Shown here: one piece after another, positions 42,378 to 52,093 of the stretch
How positions within the stretch are numbered: the stretch's first letter is position 1
Layout: each line of letters starts with the position of its first letter
Origin: Tessaracoccus palaemonis
GTDB lineage: Bacteria; Actinomycetota; Actinomycetes; Propionibacteriales; Propionibacteriaceae
Length of the DNA stretch: 64,000 nt
Direction: 5' to 3'
Assembly: GCF_019316905.1 (NCBI RefSeq)
Contig: NZ_CP079216.1
Location: 744,001-808,000, forward strand
Notes under the pieces: generated by a model
Databases searched by the model: none
What the model saw: only the letters and a program-made list of their open reading frames with translations
What the model was told of the DNA's origin: nothing
Position numbers and translations under genes: made by a program

Positions 42378-44435
42378 GTGACTTTTGAGTGGACGGAAAA
42401 GGACGCCCGAGCCGTTGACACGGCGCGCATCCTGGCGGCCGACGCCGTGGAGAAGGTCGGCAACGGCCACCCCGGTACCCCGATCTCCCTGGCGCCCGTG
42501 GCGTACCTCCTGTACCAGAAGGTCATGAACACCGACCCGACAGACGACAAGTGGATCGGTCGCGACCGGTTCGTGCTGTCTGCGGGCCACGCGTCCCTGA
42601 CCCAGTACACCCAGCTGTACCTCGGCGGCCTGGGCCTCGAGCTCGGCGACCTCGAGTCGCTGCGCACCTGGGGCGCGAAGACGCCCGGCCACCCCGAGTA
42701 CGGGCACACCGCCTTCGTCGAGACCACCACCGGCCCGCTGGGCGCCGGCATCAGCAACGCCGTCGGCATGGCCATGGCCGCCCGCCGTGAGCGCGGCCTG
42801 TTCGAGCCCGACGCGCCGGCCGGCGAGTCCCTGTTCGACCACTACGTCTACACGATCGCCGGCGACGGCTGCCTGCAGGAGGGCGTCTCCTCCGAGGCCT
42901 CGTCGCTCGCCGCGACGCAGGAACTCGGCAACCTCGTCCTGATCTACGACGACAACCGCATCACGATCGAGGGCGAGACCGACATCTCGTTCACCGAGGA
43001 CGTCGAGGCCCGCTACGCCGCCTACGGGTGGCACGTGCAGCACGTCGACTGGACGAGCGGTGGCACCGGATACCGCGAGGACGTCGAGGCGCTCTACAAC
43101 GCCATCGAGGCCGCCAAGGCCGTCACCGACAAGCCCAGCTTCATCAAGCTGACCACCGTCATCGGCTGGCCGCTGCCGAACAAGCAGGGCAACCACGCCG
43201 TCCACGGCTCCAAGATCGGCGCCGACGAGATCGCCGCCCTCAAGGAGGTGCTCGGCTTCGAGCAGAAGCCCTTCGCCGTCGACCAGGACGCCGTCGACGC
43301 GGCCCGCGCCAACGTCGCTGCCCGCGGCAAGGCCGCCCGCACCGCGTGGGACGAGCAGTTCGAGGCCTGGGCCAAGGCCAACCCCGAGAAGGTCGCGTTG
43401 CTGCAGCGCGTCCAGGCCGGGAAGCTGCCCGAGACGCTGAGCCTGCCGGTGTTCGAGGAGGGCAAGAAGTCCACCCGCGCCGCCTCCGGCGAGGTCCTCT
43501 CCGCGCTGGCCGACCAGCTGCCCGAGCTCTGGGGCGGCTCCGCCGACCTCGCAGGCTCGAACAACACCACCATGAAGGGCGAGCCGTCCTTCCTGCCCGC
43601 CAACCGCACCACCAAGGAGTGGTCGGGCAACGAGTACGGCCGCACGCTGCACTTCGGCATCCGCGAGCACGCCATGGGCGGCATCCTCAACGGCATCGCC
43701 GTGTCCGGCCTGACCCGTCCCTACGGCGGCACGTTCCTCGTCTTCGCGGACTACATGCGCCCCGCCGTCCGGCTGGCCGCGCTCATGAAGGTCCCGTCGA
43801 TCTTCGTCTGGTCGCACGACTCCGTCGGCGTCGGCGAGGACGGCCCGACGCACCAGCCGATCGAGCACCTGGCCGCGCTGCGCGCCATCCCCGGCCTCGA
43901 CATCGTGCGTCCCGCCGACGCCAACGAGACCTCGGTCGCGTGGGGCGAGATCCTGCGCCGCAACGACCGTCCCGCCGGCCTCATCCTGTCGCGTCAGGAC
44001 CTCCCGATCGTCGCCCGCGGTGAGCGCTACGCCTCCGCGGAGGGCGTCGCGAAGGGCGCATACGTCCTGAGCGAGGAGGAGGGCGACCTCAAGGTCATCC
44101 TCATCGCCACCGGCTCCGAGGTCCCCGTCGCGCTCGCCGCGCAGGAGAAGCTGCAGGCCGCCGGCGTGCCCACCCGCGTCGTGTCCATGCCCTGCCAGGA
44201 GTGGTTCGACGAGCAGAGCGCCGAGTACAAGGAGTCCGTGCTCCCCGCCGCCGTCACCGCGCGCGTCAGCGTCGAGGCCGGCATCGCCATGGGCTGGGCC
44301 AAGTACGTCGGCTCGGCCGGCGCCTCGGTGAGCATCGAGCACTTCGGCGCCTCCGCGTCGGGTGCGAAGTGCTTCGAGGAGTTCGGCATCACCGCCGACA
44401 ACGTGGCCGCCACCGCCACCTCGCTGCTCGGCTGA
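42378..44435 (+). CDS. tkt: Transketolase
   Basis: Transketolase moves two-carbon ketol units between sugar phosphates in the pentose phosphate pathway with thiamine diphosphate. The 685-residue protein is of normal length. The ThDP motif is GDGCLQEGVSSEASSLA...DDN (about 160-200), the transketolase signature is VEKVGNGHPGTPISLAP at the start, and the catalytic Glu is in FGIREHAMGG. The second signature is SHDSVGVGEDGPTHQPIEHL. The GTG at 42378 has AAGGACC upstream. A hairpin terminator follows. Confidence 0.97.
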   Translation: MTFEWTEKDARAVDTARILAADAVEKVGNGHPGTPISLAPVAYLLYQKVMNTDPTDDKWIGRDRFVLSAGHASLTQYTQLYLGGLGLELGDLESLRTWGAKTPGHPEYGHTAFVETTTGPLGAGISNAVGMAMAARRERGLFEPDAPAGESLFDHYVYTIAGDGCLQEGVSSEASSLAATQELGNLVLIYDDNRITIEGETDISFTEDVEARYAAYGWHVQHVDWTSGGTGYREDVEALYNAIEAAKAVTDKPSFIKLTTVIGWPLPNKQGNHAVHGSKIGADEIAALKEVLGFEQKPFAVDQDAVDAARANVAARGKAARTAWDEQFEAWAKANPEKVALLQRVQAGKLPETLSLPVFEEGKKSTRAASGEVLSALADQLPELWGGSADLAGSNNTTMKGEPSFLPANRTTKEWSGNEYGRTLHFGIREHAMGGILNGIAVSGLTRPYGGTFLVFADYMRPAVRLAALMKVPSIFVWSHDSVGVGEDGPTHQPIEHLAALRAIPGLDIVRPADANETSVAWGEILRRNDRPAGLILSRQDLPIVARGERYASAEGVAKGAYVLSEEEGDLKVILIATGSEVPVALAAQEKLQAAGVPTRVVSMPCQEWFDEQSAEYKESVLPAAVTARVSVEAGIAMGWAKYVGSAGASVSIEHFGASASGAKCFEEFGITADNVAATATSLLG

Positions 44436-44448
44436 CCAGCCGCTGCCT

Positions 44449-44482
44449 GACGCGGGCCCTTCCCTGCGGGAGGGCCCGCGTC
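44449..44482 (+). terminator. Hairpin terminator after tkt
   Basis: A perfect 12-bp stem (GACGCGGGCCCT/AGGGCCCGCGTC) around the loop TCCCTGCGGG lies 14 bp after the transketolase stop, followed by a few T residues. Confidence 0.8.
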
Positions 44483-44512
44483 GCGTTTCCGCCCTTCCGT
44501 AAGCTGGGACGC

Positions 44513-46177
44513 ATGGCAGTCTTCGATGTCCTCGGACGTGACAGGCAGGTGGTCCTCGAGCTGGACCTGGCGCGCGGGGTGCTGACCGCCCGGCCCGACA
44601 ATCCGCTCGAGGCGATCCAGCTGATCAACAGCCCCACCCTGCAGGGCCTGCGCGACCACCTCGCCGACGCCGCGACCGACGAGCACGTGCGCGGCCTCAT
44701 CGTGCACGCCGTGCCGGGCCTCGACCTCGCGCACGCCGAGGAGGTCGCCGAGCTCATCGAGACCTTCGGCAGGCATCGGCCGACCATGGCCTGGGCCGAG
44801 TCCTTCGGCGAACTCAGCGGCGGCCTCGTCGCGTATGCCGTCGCCGCCGCAGCGCACCGCGTCTGGGTGCAGCCGACGGGGATGCTCAGCATCGAGGGCC
44901 TCCAGCTGGAGATCACCCTGCTGCGCGGGCTCTTCGAGAAGGCGGGCCTGACCCCGCAGTTCGGCCAGCGCCACGAGTACAAGACGGCGGCCAACACCTA
45001 CGCCGCGGAGACCGTCACCGGACCGCACCGCGAGATGATGCAGCGGATCGGCGAGTCCATCACCGACGGGCTCGTGGCCGCGATCGCCCGACGCCGTTGC
45101 GTCGACGAGACGATCGTCCGCGCGGCGATGGATGCGTCGCCGGTCGACCCGGAGCGGGCGCTCGAACTCGGACTGATCGACCGCATCGGCTACCGCGACG
45201 AGGCCTACGCCGCCGCGCTCGAGGAATGGGGCGCCGCGACCGAGGCGCTGGTGTTCGCGCACCGGCACACGACGCCCGCAGCCAGGCTCGCGAAGCTGCG
45301 CCGTTCACAGCCGAAGGTTGCCGTCGTCACGCTGCGCGGCGCCATCGTCACCGGCCGCGGAACCCGCTCGCTGGCCGGTGGCCAGTCCGCCGGCGCGGAC
45401 GTGGTCGACGAGCAGCTGCGCCACGCCCTGCGCGATGACGAGGTCCGCGCCGTCGTGTTCGCCGTCGACTCGCCCGGCGGGTCTGCCGTAGCCTCCGACT
45501 TCATCCGGCGCTCGGTCCTGAGGCTGAGGCAGGCGGGCAAGCCGGTCGTCGCGCACATGGGCACCATGGCGGCCTCCGGCGGGTACTACGTCTCGATGGC
45601 GAGCAACGAGATCGTCGCGCAGGCCGCCACCCTGACCGGATCCATCGGCGTCCTCGGCGGCAAGATCGTCACGCAGGGCCTCTACGAGAGGCTCGGACTG
45701 GTCCGCGAGACCCTGCCGTTCAGCGAGGCCGCCGGCACCTTCTCTCCTGCGACGGCGTTCAGCGACGCCGACTGGGAGCGGCTCGACCGCTGGCTCGACC
45801 GCGTCTACCTGGACTTCACGACCTTCGCGGCACGGGACCGGGGCATGGACCACGACGACCTGGAGAAGCTTGCGCGCGGCCGGGTCTGGACCGGCGAGGA
45901 CGCCCGCGCCCGGGGCCTGGTGGACCACATCGGCGGTCGGCGGCGCGCCGTCGAGCGGGCCTGCGCACTCGCCGGCATCGACGAGTCGAAGGCTCGCGTG
46001 ACGCATCTCGGGGAGAACGGCCTGGCGCAACTGCTCCGACCCGCCAGATCCAGCGAGCACACGGGCTCCGGGGCGAACCTCGGCGGCATCGAGGCCATGG
46101 CCACGACCCTGCTCGGCCGGGCAGGGATCGTCGCGCCCGGGGTGCTCAGCACCCCGTGGGCCTTCCGCCTGCGGTGA
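44513..46177 (+). CDS. sppA: Signal peptide peptidase SppA, long form without membrane anchor
   Basis: A 554-residue protein with two tandem S49 peptidase repeats, as in the 67-kDa SppA. The likely general-base Lys lies in the N-terminal repeat in HEYKTAANTY and the nucleophile Ser in the C-terminal repeat in HMGTMAASGGYYVSMA; FAVDSPGGSAVAS forms the oxyanion part. Unlike E. coli SppA, no N-terminal membrane helix is visible (MAVFDVLGRDRQVVLEL). Actinobacterial forms may attach peripherally or be cytosolic. It degrades cleaved signal peptides or other small proteins. Confidence 0.88.
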   Translation: MAVFDVLGRDRQVVLELDLARGVLTARPDNPLEAIQLINSPTLQGLRDHLADAATDEHVRGLIVHAVPGLDLAHAEEVAELIETFGRHRPTMAWAESFGELSGGLVAYAVAAAAHRVWVQPTGMLSIEGLQLEITLLRGLFEKAGLTPQFGQRHEYKTAANTYAAETVTGPHREMMQRIGESITDGLVAAIARRRCVDETIVRAAMDASPVDPERALELGLIDRIGYRDEAYAAALEEWGAATEALVFAHRHTTPAARLAKLRRSQPKVAVVTLRGAIVTGRGTRSLAGGQSAGADVVDEQLRHALRDDEVRAVVFAVDSPGGSAVASDFIRRSVLRLRQAGKPVVAHMGTMAASGGYYVSMASNEIVAQAATLTGSIGVLGGKIVTQGLYERLGLVRETLPFSEAAGTFSPATAFSDADWERLDRWLDRVYLDFTTFAARDRGMDHDDLEKLARGRVWTGEDARARGLVDHIGGRRRAVERACALAGIDESKARVTHLGENGLAQLLRPARSSEHTGSGANLGGIEAMATTLLGRAGIVAPGVLSTPWAFRLR

Positions 46178-46262
46178 TCGGCGGACGGCTCTTTGAGTCA
46201 CACAGTCGGGTTCCGTACGATGTTGGACTGGTGCGACCGCCGAGGTCGCTGAGGAGAGTCTT

Positions 46263-47960
46263 GTGAAGAAGTCTGCAAAGGTCGGCATCGGGATCGGCAT
46301 CGGGCTTGTTGCCGTGGTGGGCGGCGCATACGTAGCGTCCTACTTCGTCGCGGGCAACCAGCTTCCTGCCAAGGCATCCGTGTCGGGCGTCGCCATCGGC
46401 GGCATGTCGCCGGAGCAGGCGAGGCAGACCCTCGAGGCCGAACTGAGCGACAGTGTCGCCAAGCCCGTCTCACTTGTCGACGGCTCCCACTCCGCCACCC
46501 TGGACCCCGCTGACGCCGGGCTCGGCGTCGACTACGACGCGACGGTGCGCGAGGCCGGGGGAGGGTTCAGCTGGAACCCCCTCGAGATCGTCACGACCTT
46601 CACCGGCGGCCACGAGATCGACCTGGTCCGCACGGTCGACGAGGACAAGCTGAGCGCGGCCGTCGCAGCCACGGCCGACGAGTTCGAGGTCAAGGGCACC
46701 GACGCGAGCATCTCGTTCAAGGAGGGCAAGGTCGTCACGACCGAGGCGGTCGACGCGACCGTCCTCGACGTGGACGCCGCCGTCGACGCCACGAGTCAGG
46801 CGTGGGAGGCCGGCCGGAACACGGTCCAGGCCCCCGTCACCGCCACCGCACCGGCGGTGACAGACGCCATGGTGGCTGAGGCCGTCGACAGCTTCGCTGA
46901 CCCGCTCGTCAGCGGGCCCGTCACCCTGACGCTCGGCGACGACTCCATGGAGATCGCACCCGGCTCGCTCGCCGCAGTCGCCTCCTTCGAGGTCAAGGAC
47001 GGCAAGCTGGTCGGATCCCTCGACGGGGCCAAGCTGTTCAAGGACACCAAGGAGGCGCAGCGCTCCCTGAAGCTGACCGCAGCCAAGGACGCCAGCTTCA
47101 AGTTCTCCGACGGCGAGGTCGTCGTCGTGAAGGCGAAGACGGGCCAGTCCCTCGACCAGGACTCCTTCATGGAGGCTGTCGAGAAGACCGCCACCGCCAC
47201 GGGCGACGCACGCACCGCCGAGGTCACGGCCACCAAGGAGGAGCCGGACTACACGACCAAGGAGGCCCAGGCGGACGTCAAGGACTTCGAGGTCATCGGC
47301 GAGTTCACGACGTACTACCCGCACGCCGACTACCGCAACACCAACCTCGGCCGGGCCGCCAGCAGCGTCAACGGCACCGTGCTGATGCCGGGCGACATCT
47401 TCTCGCTCAACGACACCCTCGGGGAGCGCACCCCGGCCAACGGCTACGTCGACGGCTACGTCATCAACGGCGGCCGCCTGGTGAAGGAGTCCGGCGGCGG
47501 CATCTCGCAGTCGGCGACGACGCTCTTCAACGCCGCCTTCTTCGCCGGCTACAAGGACATCGAGCACAAGCCCCACTCGCTGTTCTTCGACCGCTACCCA
47601 CCCGGCCGGGAGGCCACCGTCTACTACGGCAGCCTCGACATGCGCTTCCAGAACGACACGAAGTACCCCTCGATCATCCAGGGCTACATCAACAAGTCCA
47701 GCGGCAGCAGCCGAGGCTCCATCACGTTCAGGATCTGGTCCAAGCGGACCTGGGACAAGGTCGCGTCCTCCGAACTGAAGAAGTCGAACTTCTACTCGGG
47801 TACCAAACGCACCGTCACGGCGGCCAACTGCAGCCCCCAGGCGGCCATCCAGGGATTCACCGTCAACTACTCGCGGCTGTTCTACATGGACGGGGAGGTC
47901 GTTCGCCGCGAGCCCTTCACGTGGACCTACAGTGCAGGCGACCAGATCGTCTGCGAGTAG
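46263..47960 (+). CDS. VanW family protein with peptidoglycan-binding-like repeats
   Basis: A 565-residue exported protein. One membrane helix (about 7-30) anchors it. Two repeats of the PG_binding_4 type follow (about 40-320, e.g. VSGVAIGGMSPEQARQTLE), then the VanW domain (about 345-500) with FTTYYPHADYRNTNLGRAAS, LMPGDIFSLNDTLGERT and GGGISQSATTLFNAAFFAG. A C-terminal region with two cysteines ends in DQIVCE. The VanW function is unknown despite its link to vancomycin gene clusters; a role in cell-wall assembly is likely. Confidence 0.9.
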   Translation: MKKSAKVGIGIGIGLVAVVGGAYVASYFVAGNQLPAKASVSGVAIGGMSPEQARQTLEAELSDSVAKPVSLVDGSHSATLDPADAGLGVDYDATVREAGGGFSWNPLEIVTTFTGGHEIDLVRTVDEDKLSAAVAATADEFEVKGTDASISFKEGKVVTTEAVDATVLDVDAAVDATSQAWEAGRNTVQAPVTATAPAVTDAMVAEAVDSFADPLVSGPVTLTLGDDSMEIAPGSLAAVASFEVKDGKLVGSLDGAKLFKDTKEAQRSLKLTAAKDASFKFSDGEVVVVKAKTGQSLDQDSFMEAVEKTATATGDARTAEVTATKEEPDYTTKEAQADVKDFEVIGEFTTYYPHADYRNTNLGRAASSVNGTVLMPGDIFSLNDTLGERTPANGYVDGYVINGGRLVKESGGGISQSATTLFNAAFFAGYKDIEHKPHSLFFDRYPPGREATVYYGSLDMRFQNDTKYPSIIQGYINKSSGSSRGSITFRIWSKRTWDKVASSELKKSNFYSGTKRTVTAANCSPQAAIQGFTVNYSRLFYMDGEVVRREPFTWTYSAGDQIVCE

Positions 47961-48032
47961 GCGACCGCGAATTTAGCAACGAACAGGCGCTAAGCTGTCA
48001 GGCGTCAGCGCCTCTCCAAGGAGTCAAATAAA

Positions 48033-48353
48033 GTGACGTACATCATCGGCCTGCCCTGCGTCGACGTGAAGGACCGCGCCTGCGTCGAGGAATGCCCCGT
48101 GGACTGCATCTACGAAGGCAACCGCATGCTCTACATCCACCCGGAGGAGTGTGTCGACTGCGGCGCCTGTGAGCCCGTCTGCCCCGTCGAGGCCATCTAC
48201 TACGAGGATGACGTCCCCGAGGAGCAGGCCGAGTTCTACGACATCAACGTGCAGTTCTTCGACGACCTGGGCTCCCCGGGCGGCGCCGCGAAGCTCGGCG
48301 CGATGGACAAGGACCACCCGGCCGTCGTCGCGCTGCCGCCTCAGGGCGAGTGA
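48033..48353 (+). CDS. fdxA: Seven-iron ferredoxin
   Basis: A 106-residue ferredoxin with one [3Fe-4S] and one [4Fe-4S] cluster. Cys9, Cys17 and Cys21 ([14 protein letters not shown]) begin the first site; [12 protein letters not shown] is the C-x2-C-x2-C-x3-CP motif of the second. The C-terminal extension ([16 protein letters not shown]) is common in actinobacteria. The GTG at 48033 has AAGGAG upstream. dapC overlaps the stop, as fdxC precedes dapC in M. tuberculosis (recalled). Confidence 0.95.
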   Translation: MTYIIGLPCVDVKDRACVEECPVDCIYEGNRMLYIHPEECVDCGACEPVCPVEAIYYEDDVPEEQAEFYDINVQFFDDLGSPGGAAKLGAMDKDHPAVVALPPQGE

Positions 48354-49444
48354 TGTCGGGGCTGGGCTCCCGCCTGCCCGACTTCCCCTGGGACACGATC
48401 GCCGAGGCCCGGCGCGTCGCGTCCGCGCACCCGGGCGGCATCGTCGACCTGTCCGTCGGCACGCCCGTCGACCCGACGCCTGAGCTCGTCATCGACGCGC
48501 TCGCGGCGGCCGGGCAGTCGCCGGGCTACCCGACGGTGTGGGGGGACCCGGCCACCCGCCGCGCCGTCGCCGGCTATCTCGAGTCGCGCTGGGGATCGGT
48601 GCCCCTGGCCGACGAGTCCGTCATGGTGACCGTCGGCTCCAAGGAACTCGTCGCCTGGCTGCCGACACTGCTGGGCCTCGGCTCCGACGACGCGGTCGTG
48701 TTCCCCGCCTGCGCCTACCCGACCTACGCCGTCGGCGCGCTGACGGCCGGGGCCAAGCCCGTCGCGCTCGACGACCCCGCGGAGATCCCGGCCGACGCCC
48801 GGCTGATCTGGGTGAACTCCCCGGCCAACCCGACGGGCAGGATCCTCGGCGTCGACGAGCTGCGCGCCTTCGCTGCCCGCGCCCGCGAACTAGGCGCGGT
48901 GCTCGCCAGCGACGAGTGCTACGGAGAGTTCGGCTGGGACGCCGAACCCGTCTCGGTGCTCGACCCGCGCGTCAACGACGGCGACCTCACCGGGCTGCTT
49001 GCCGTCCACTCGCTCTCCAAGCGCTCGAACGCGGCCGGCTACCGCGCCGCGTTCGTCGCGGGCGACCCCTCCGTGGTGCAGGAACTCGTCGCCGTGCGCA
49101 AGCACCTCGGCATGATGCTGCCCCGGCCCGTGCAGGCGGCGATGGTCGCCATGCTGGGAGACCAGGACCACGTCGAGGAGCAGCGGGAACGCTACCTGGC
49201 CCGTCGCGCCCTGCTCCGCCCGGCGCTCGAGGCGGCCGGATTCACCATCGACCACTCCGAGGGGGCCCTGTACCTGTGGGCCACCCGTGGCGAGAACTGC
49301 CGCGACACCGTCGCCTGGCTCGCCGAGCGCGGGATCCTGGCCGCACCCGGCGACTTCTACGGCCCCGCTGCCGCCGACCACGTGCGCATCGCCCTGACGG
49401 CGACCGACGAGCGGATCGCCGCAGCGGCCGGGAGGCTCGGCTGA
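48353..49444 (+). CDS. dapC: Succinyldiaminopimelate transaminase
   Basis: A 363-residue class I/II PLP aminotransferase. The PLP lysine is in HSLSKRSNAAGYR, with NSPANPTG and the Asp/Tyr of SDECYGEFGW. The location after ferredoxin and near dapD and dapE matches the actinobacterial DapC, which makes N-succinyl-2,6-diaminopimelate in lysine and cell-wall synthesis. The ATG shares one base with the ferredoxin stop. Confidence 0.93.
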   Translation: MSGLGSRLPDFPWDTIAEARRVASAHPGGIVDLSVGTPVDPTPELVIDALAAAGQSPGYPTVWGDPATRRAVAGYLESRWGSVPLADESVMVTVGSKELVAWLPTLLGLGSDDAVVFPACAYPTYAVGALTAGAKPVALDDPAEIPADARLIWVNSPANPTGRILGVDELRAFAARARELGAVLASDECYGEFGWDAEPVSVLDPRVNDGDLTGLLAVHSLSKRSNAAGYRAAFVAGDPSVVQELVAVRKHLGMMLPRPVQAAMVAMLGDQDHVEEQRERYLARRALLRPALEAAGFTIDHSEGALYLWATRGENCRDTVAWLAERGILAAPGDFYGPAAADHVRIALTATDERIAAAAGRLG

Positions 49445-49499
49445 GCCCACGGACCTGAGACGGCCGGCGCCGCGACCCGGCGCCCGGCAGGATGGCGCC

Positions 49500-50219
49500 A
49501 TGCCCGGATCCGACAGGCCAGACCTCGACGCCCTCACTCTGCTCCAGGAGCAGTTCCGGGACTCGATCGACGAGGTGTCCCCCGACGCCCCCATGCCGTG
49601 GGGCGGGCGGTGGAAGGCCCGCAACCTCGTCAACCACCTCGCCCGCGTGCACCACTGGGCCGCCGCGCAGGCGTCGCGGTCCAGGGAACTGCCGCTCGGC
49701 CGTGACGCGCTGACGACCAGCGACGCCTACGCGACCCACGCCGGTGCCCTCGCAGCGACGCTCGCCGGCCTCGATCCCAGGCAGCCTGCCTGGACCCTCC
49801 TCGACGACGGGGCAGCCCCGGGGGACCGGACGGGCACCGTCGGGTTCTGGGACCGCAGGCAGAAGCTTGAGACCCTGATCCACCTGTGGGACCTGCGCAC
49901 CGCGGGCGGCCTGGCCATGGAGGCGGACGACTCCCTGTGGCGCGACTGCGTCGCCGAGGTCGTCGAGGTGATGCATCCTCGCCAGCTGCGCCTGGCGCGC
50001 GTGTCGGCGCCCGTCGCACGGCTCGTGCTCGTCGCCGCCGACGACGCGTGGGAGGTGTCCGGGGCGCCGCACGGGGCGCCGTCGGTGGAGATCTTCGGTG
50101 CCCCGCGCGACCTGGCGCTGCTCTGCTGGGGTCGGCTTCCGCTGGACGGCGGTTCGCTGCGGGTCGCTGGCGATTCGCTGCTGGCGCGGGAAGTTCTCGA
50201 CGAAGGCCTGACCCCCTGA
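49500..50219 (+). CDS. Maleylpyruvate isomerase-like, mycothiol-dependent DinB-fold protein
   Basis: A 239-residue protein of the MDMPI_N/TIGR03083 group with a DinB-like four-helix bundle. Putative metal histidines are in NLVNHLARVHHWAA (about 43-56) and LETLIHLWDLR (Glu/His/Asp, about 122-132). The C-terminal domain with GAPRDLALLCWGRLP matches the MDMPI C-terminal region. These proteins use mycothiol as thiol cofactor; the substrate is unknown. The fit with other mycothiol enzymes in the window supports the call. Confidence 0.82.
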   Translation: MPGSDRPDLDALTLLQEQFRDSIDEVSPDAPMPWGGRWKARNLVNHLARVHHWAAAQASRSRELPLGRDALTTSDAYATHAGALAATLAGLDPRQPAWTLLDDGAAPGDRTGTVGFWDRRQKLETLIHLWDLRTAGGLAMEADDSLWRDCVAEVVEVMHPRQLRLARVSAPVARLVLVAADDAWEVSGAPHGAPSVEIFGAPRDLALLCWGRLPLDGGSLRVAGDSLLAREVLDEGLTP

Positions 50220-50221
50220 GA

Positions 50222-51028
50222 TCAGCCGAGCGTCAGGACGGCGTCCGCGCCGTCGGTCTCCGCGTCGCGCCAGCCGGACTTCTCGGGCGTCCAGACCTTG
50301 CCGAGCACCTCGACCCTCGACAGCCCGGCGGCGTAGCCGTTGGCCATCGCCATGTTGACCCCGGACCAGACCTCGTCCTCGTCGCCGGAGATCGTGACGG
50401 TGTCGGCGTCCACGACGAAGTCCGCGTCGATCGCCTCCAACACGGCGGCGAACTCGTCGGGCTCCGGGTCTGCCAGCTCGAAGTTCACGCAGCTGATCGA
50501 CGCGGGCTCGCCGAGCAGCGATTTCGCCACCGCGGTCGCGTTGGCCGTGTGCTTGCCGTAGGCGTCCGGGTAGGCGCTGATCTGTACCTTCTGGGCGATG
50601 TCGTTGATGTCGACGTCCTCCCAGCCGTCGATCTTCGCGAGAGCCTCGTAGAACTTCTCCGAGGAGTACCAGGGATCCATGATCTCCTCGACGGTGCCCC
50701 AGCCCTGCGACGGCCGCTGCTGGAAGAGGCCGACCGAGTCGCGGTCGCCGTAGTCGAGGTTCCGCAGCCCGGACTCCTGGTAGGCGGTCACCAGTGCGAC
50801 GATCGCCGCGCGCTCCGGCAGGCCGTTGCTCACCGACGCGGCGACGATGATCGATGCGTTGGTCGCCTGCTCCCGGGTCAGCGTGACGGTCTGGTCGTCG
50901 ACCACGACCGTGCAGCGCTCGGGCGTCAGCCGCTGGCGGACCTTCTCGTAGACGACGTACCCGCCGAAGCCGAGCCCGGCGAGCAGCGCAACGGTGAGGA
51001 GGAGGACGGCCCAGCGCTTCGGCGACAT
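50222..51028 (-). CDS. Membrane-anchored lysozyme-like protein
   Basis: A 268-residue protein with an N-terminal membrane helix (about 5-27) and an outer domain with AYQESGLRNLDYGDRDSVGLFQQRPSQGWG at about 82-111. This pattern, with a Glu before SGLRN and SVGLFQQ, resembles lytic transglycosylase or lysozyme-like folds common in actinobacteria. Glu85 could be catalytic. Its ATG shares one base with the dapD stop, so it is translated with dapD, linking it to wall precursor synthesis. Activity unproven. Confidence 0.75.
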   Translation of the reverse strand: MSPKRWAVLLLTVALLAGLGFGGYVVYEKVRQRLTPERCTVVVDDQTVTLTREQATNASIIVAASVSNGLPERAAIVALVTAYQESGLRNLDYGDRDSVGLFQQRPSQGWGTVEEIMDPWYSSEKFYEALAKIDGWEDVDINDIAQKVQISAYPDAYGKHTANATAVAKSLLGEPASISCVNFELADPEPDEFAAVLEAIDADFVVDADTVTISGDEDEVWSGVNMAMANGYAAGLSRVEVLGKVWTPEKSGWRDAETDGADAVLTLG

Positions 51029-51960
51029 CAGTTCGCGTGCAGCGCGGAGTTGAGCTCGACCTTCGACCCGCGGCGGTTCTTCACCAGCACCGAGCCGTGC
51101 ACAGAGTCGCGCAGGAACAGCAGATCGTTCTGGCCGCTGAGCTCCCGCGCCTTCACGACGGCGCCGTCGGCCAGCGTCACCTTGGTGCCGGCGGTGACGT
51201 ACAGCCCGGCCTCGACGACGCAGTCGTCGCCCAGCGAGATGCCGATGCCGGAGTTGGCTCCGAGCAGCACCCGCTCGCCCAGCCGGATGACCTCCTGGCC
51301 GCCGCCGGACAGCGTGCCCATGATGGAGGCGCCGCCGCCGACGTCGGTGCCGTCGCCCACGACGACGCCCGCGGAGATGCGGCCCTCGACCATGGACGTG
51401 CCGAGCGTGCCTGCGTTGAAGTTCACGAAGCCCTCGTGCATCACGGTGGTGCCCTCGGCCAGGTGGGCGCCGAGCCGGACGCGGTCCGCGTCGGCGATGC
51501 GCACGCCCTTGGGGACGACGTAGTCGACCATGCGCGGGAACTTGTCGATCCCGTAGACGGTCAGCTGCTCGCCGCGGGCGCGCAGCAGGGCGCGCACGCG
51601 GGTCACGTCGACGACGCGGACAGGGCCGACGGTGGTCCAGGCGTTGTTCGGCAGCACGCCGAACAGCCCGTTCAGGTTGAGGCCGTGCGGGGCGACGAGG
51701 CGGGAGCTCAGCAGGTGGAGCCTCAGATAGGCGTCCTCCACGCTGGCGGGAGCCTCGTCGAGGTCGATCTCGACGCGCACGACCCGGGTCTCCACCTGGC
51801 GGATCTCATCGGCTCCCTGCGCCTCGGCCAGCGTCGACGCCGGCTCGTCGGTCACGTCGGAGCCCAGCCGGGGCTCGGGGAACCAGGCGTCCAGCACAGC
51901 GCCGGTGTTGTGGACGGTGGCTAGGCCCCAGGCCCACGCGAAACGGGTCTCATCGCTCAT
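51028..51960 (-). CDS. dapD: Tetrahydrodipicolinate N-succinyltransferase
   Basis: DapD transfers succinyl from succinyl-CoA to tetrahydrodipicolinate. The 310-residue protein has the actinobacterial N-terminal domain and a left-handed beta-helix of hexapeptide repeats ([48 protein letters not shown]). Glu/Gly-rich motifs of the acceptor site are in [14 protein letters not shown]. It is divergent from the ATP-grasp operon and precedes the lysozyme-like gene. Confidence 0.95.
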   Translation of the reverse strand: MSDETRFAWAWGLATVHNTGAVLDAWFPEPRLGSDVTDEPASTLAEAQGADEIRQVETRVVRVEIDLDEAPASVEDAYLRLHLLSSRLVAPHGLNLNGLFGVLPNNAWTTVGPVRVVDVTRVRALLRARGEQLTVYGIDKFPRMVDYVVPKGVRIADADRVRLGAHLAEGTTVMHEGFVNFNAGTLGTSMVEGRISAGVVVGDGTDVGGGASIMGTLSGGGQEVIRLGERVLLGANSGIGISLGDDCVVEAGLYVTAGTKVTLADGAVVKARELSGQNDLLFLRDSVHGSVLVKNRRGSKVELNSALHAN

Positions 51961-52093
51961 GCGGCCAGTCTAGAGGGCGCCGGCGACGAGGCCTGAAACC
52001 CGGCGCGTGACGGGGGCGTTACACGCGTTACAGTCCTGAGTTTGTGGCGGCTCCCGCCCGTCCGGGCCGCGTCGAGCCAATACCCTCTCAGAC

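Noticed and set aside
42078-44342. A 754-codon minus-strand frame opposite transketolase
   Set aside because: It mirrors the tkt codons and has no recognisable domain; tkt on the plus strand is complete and conserved.
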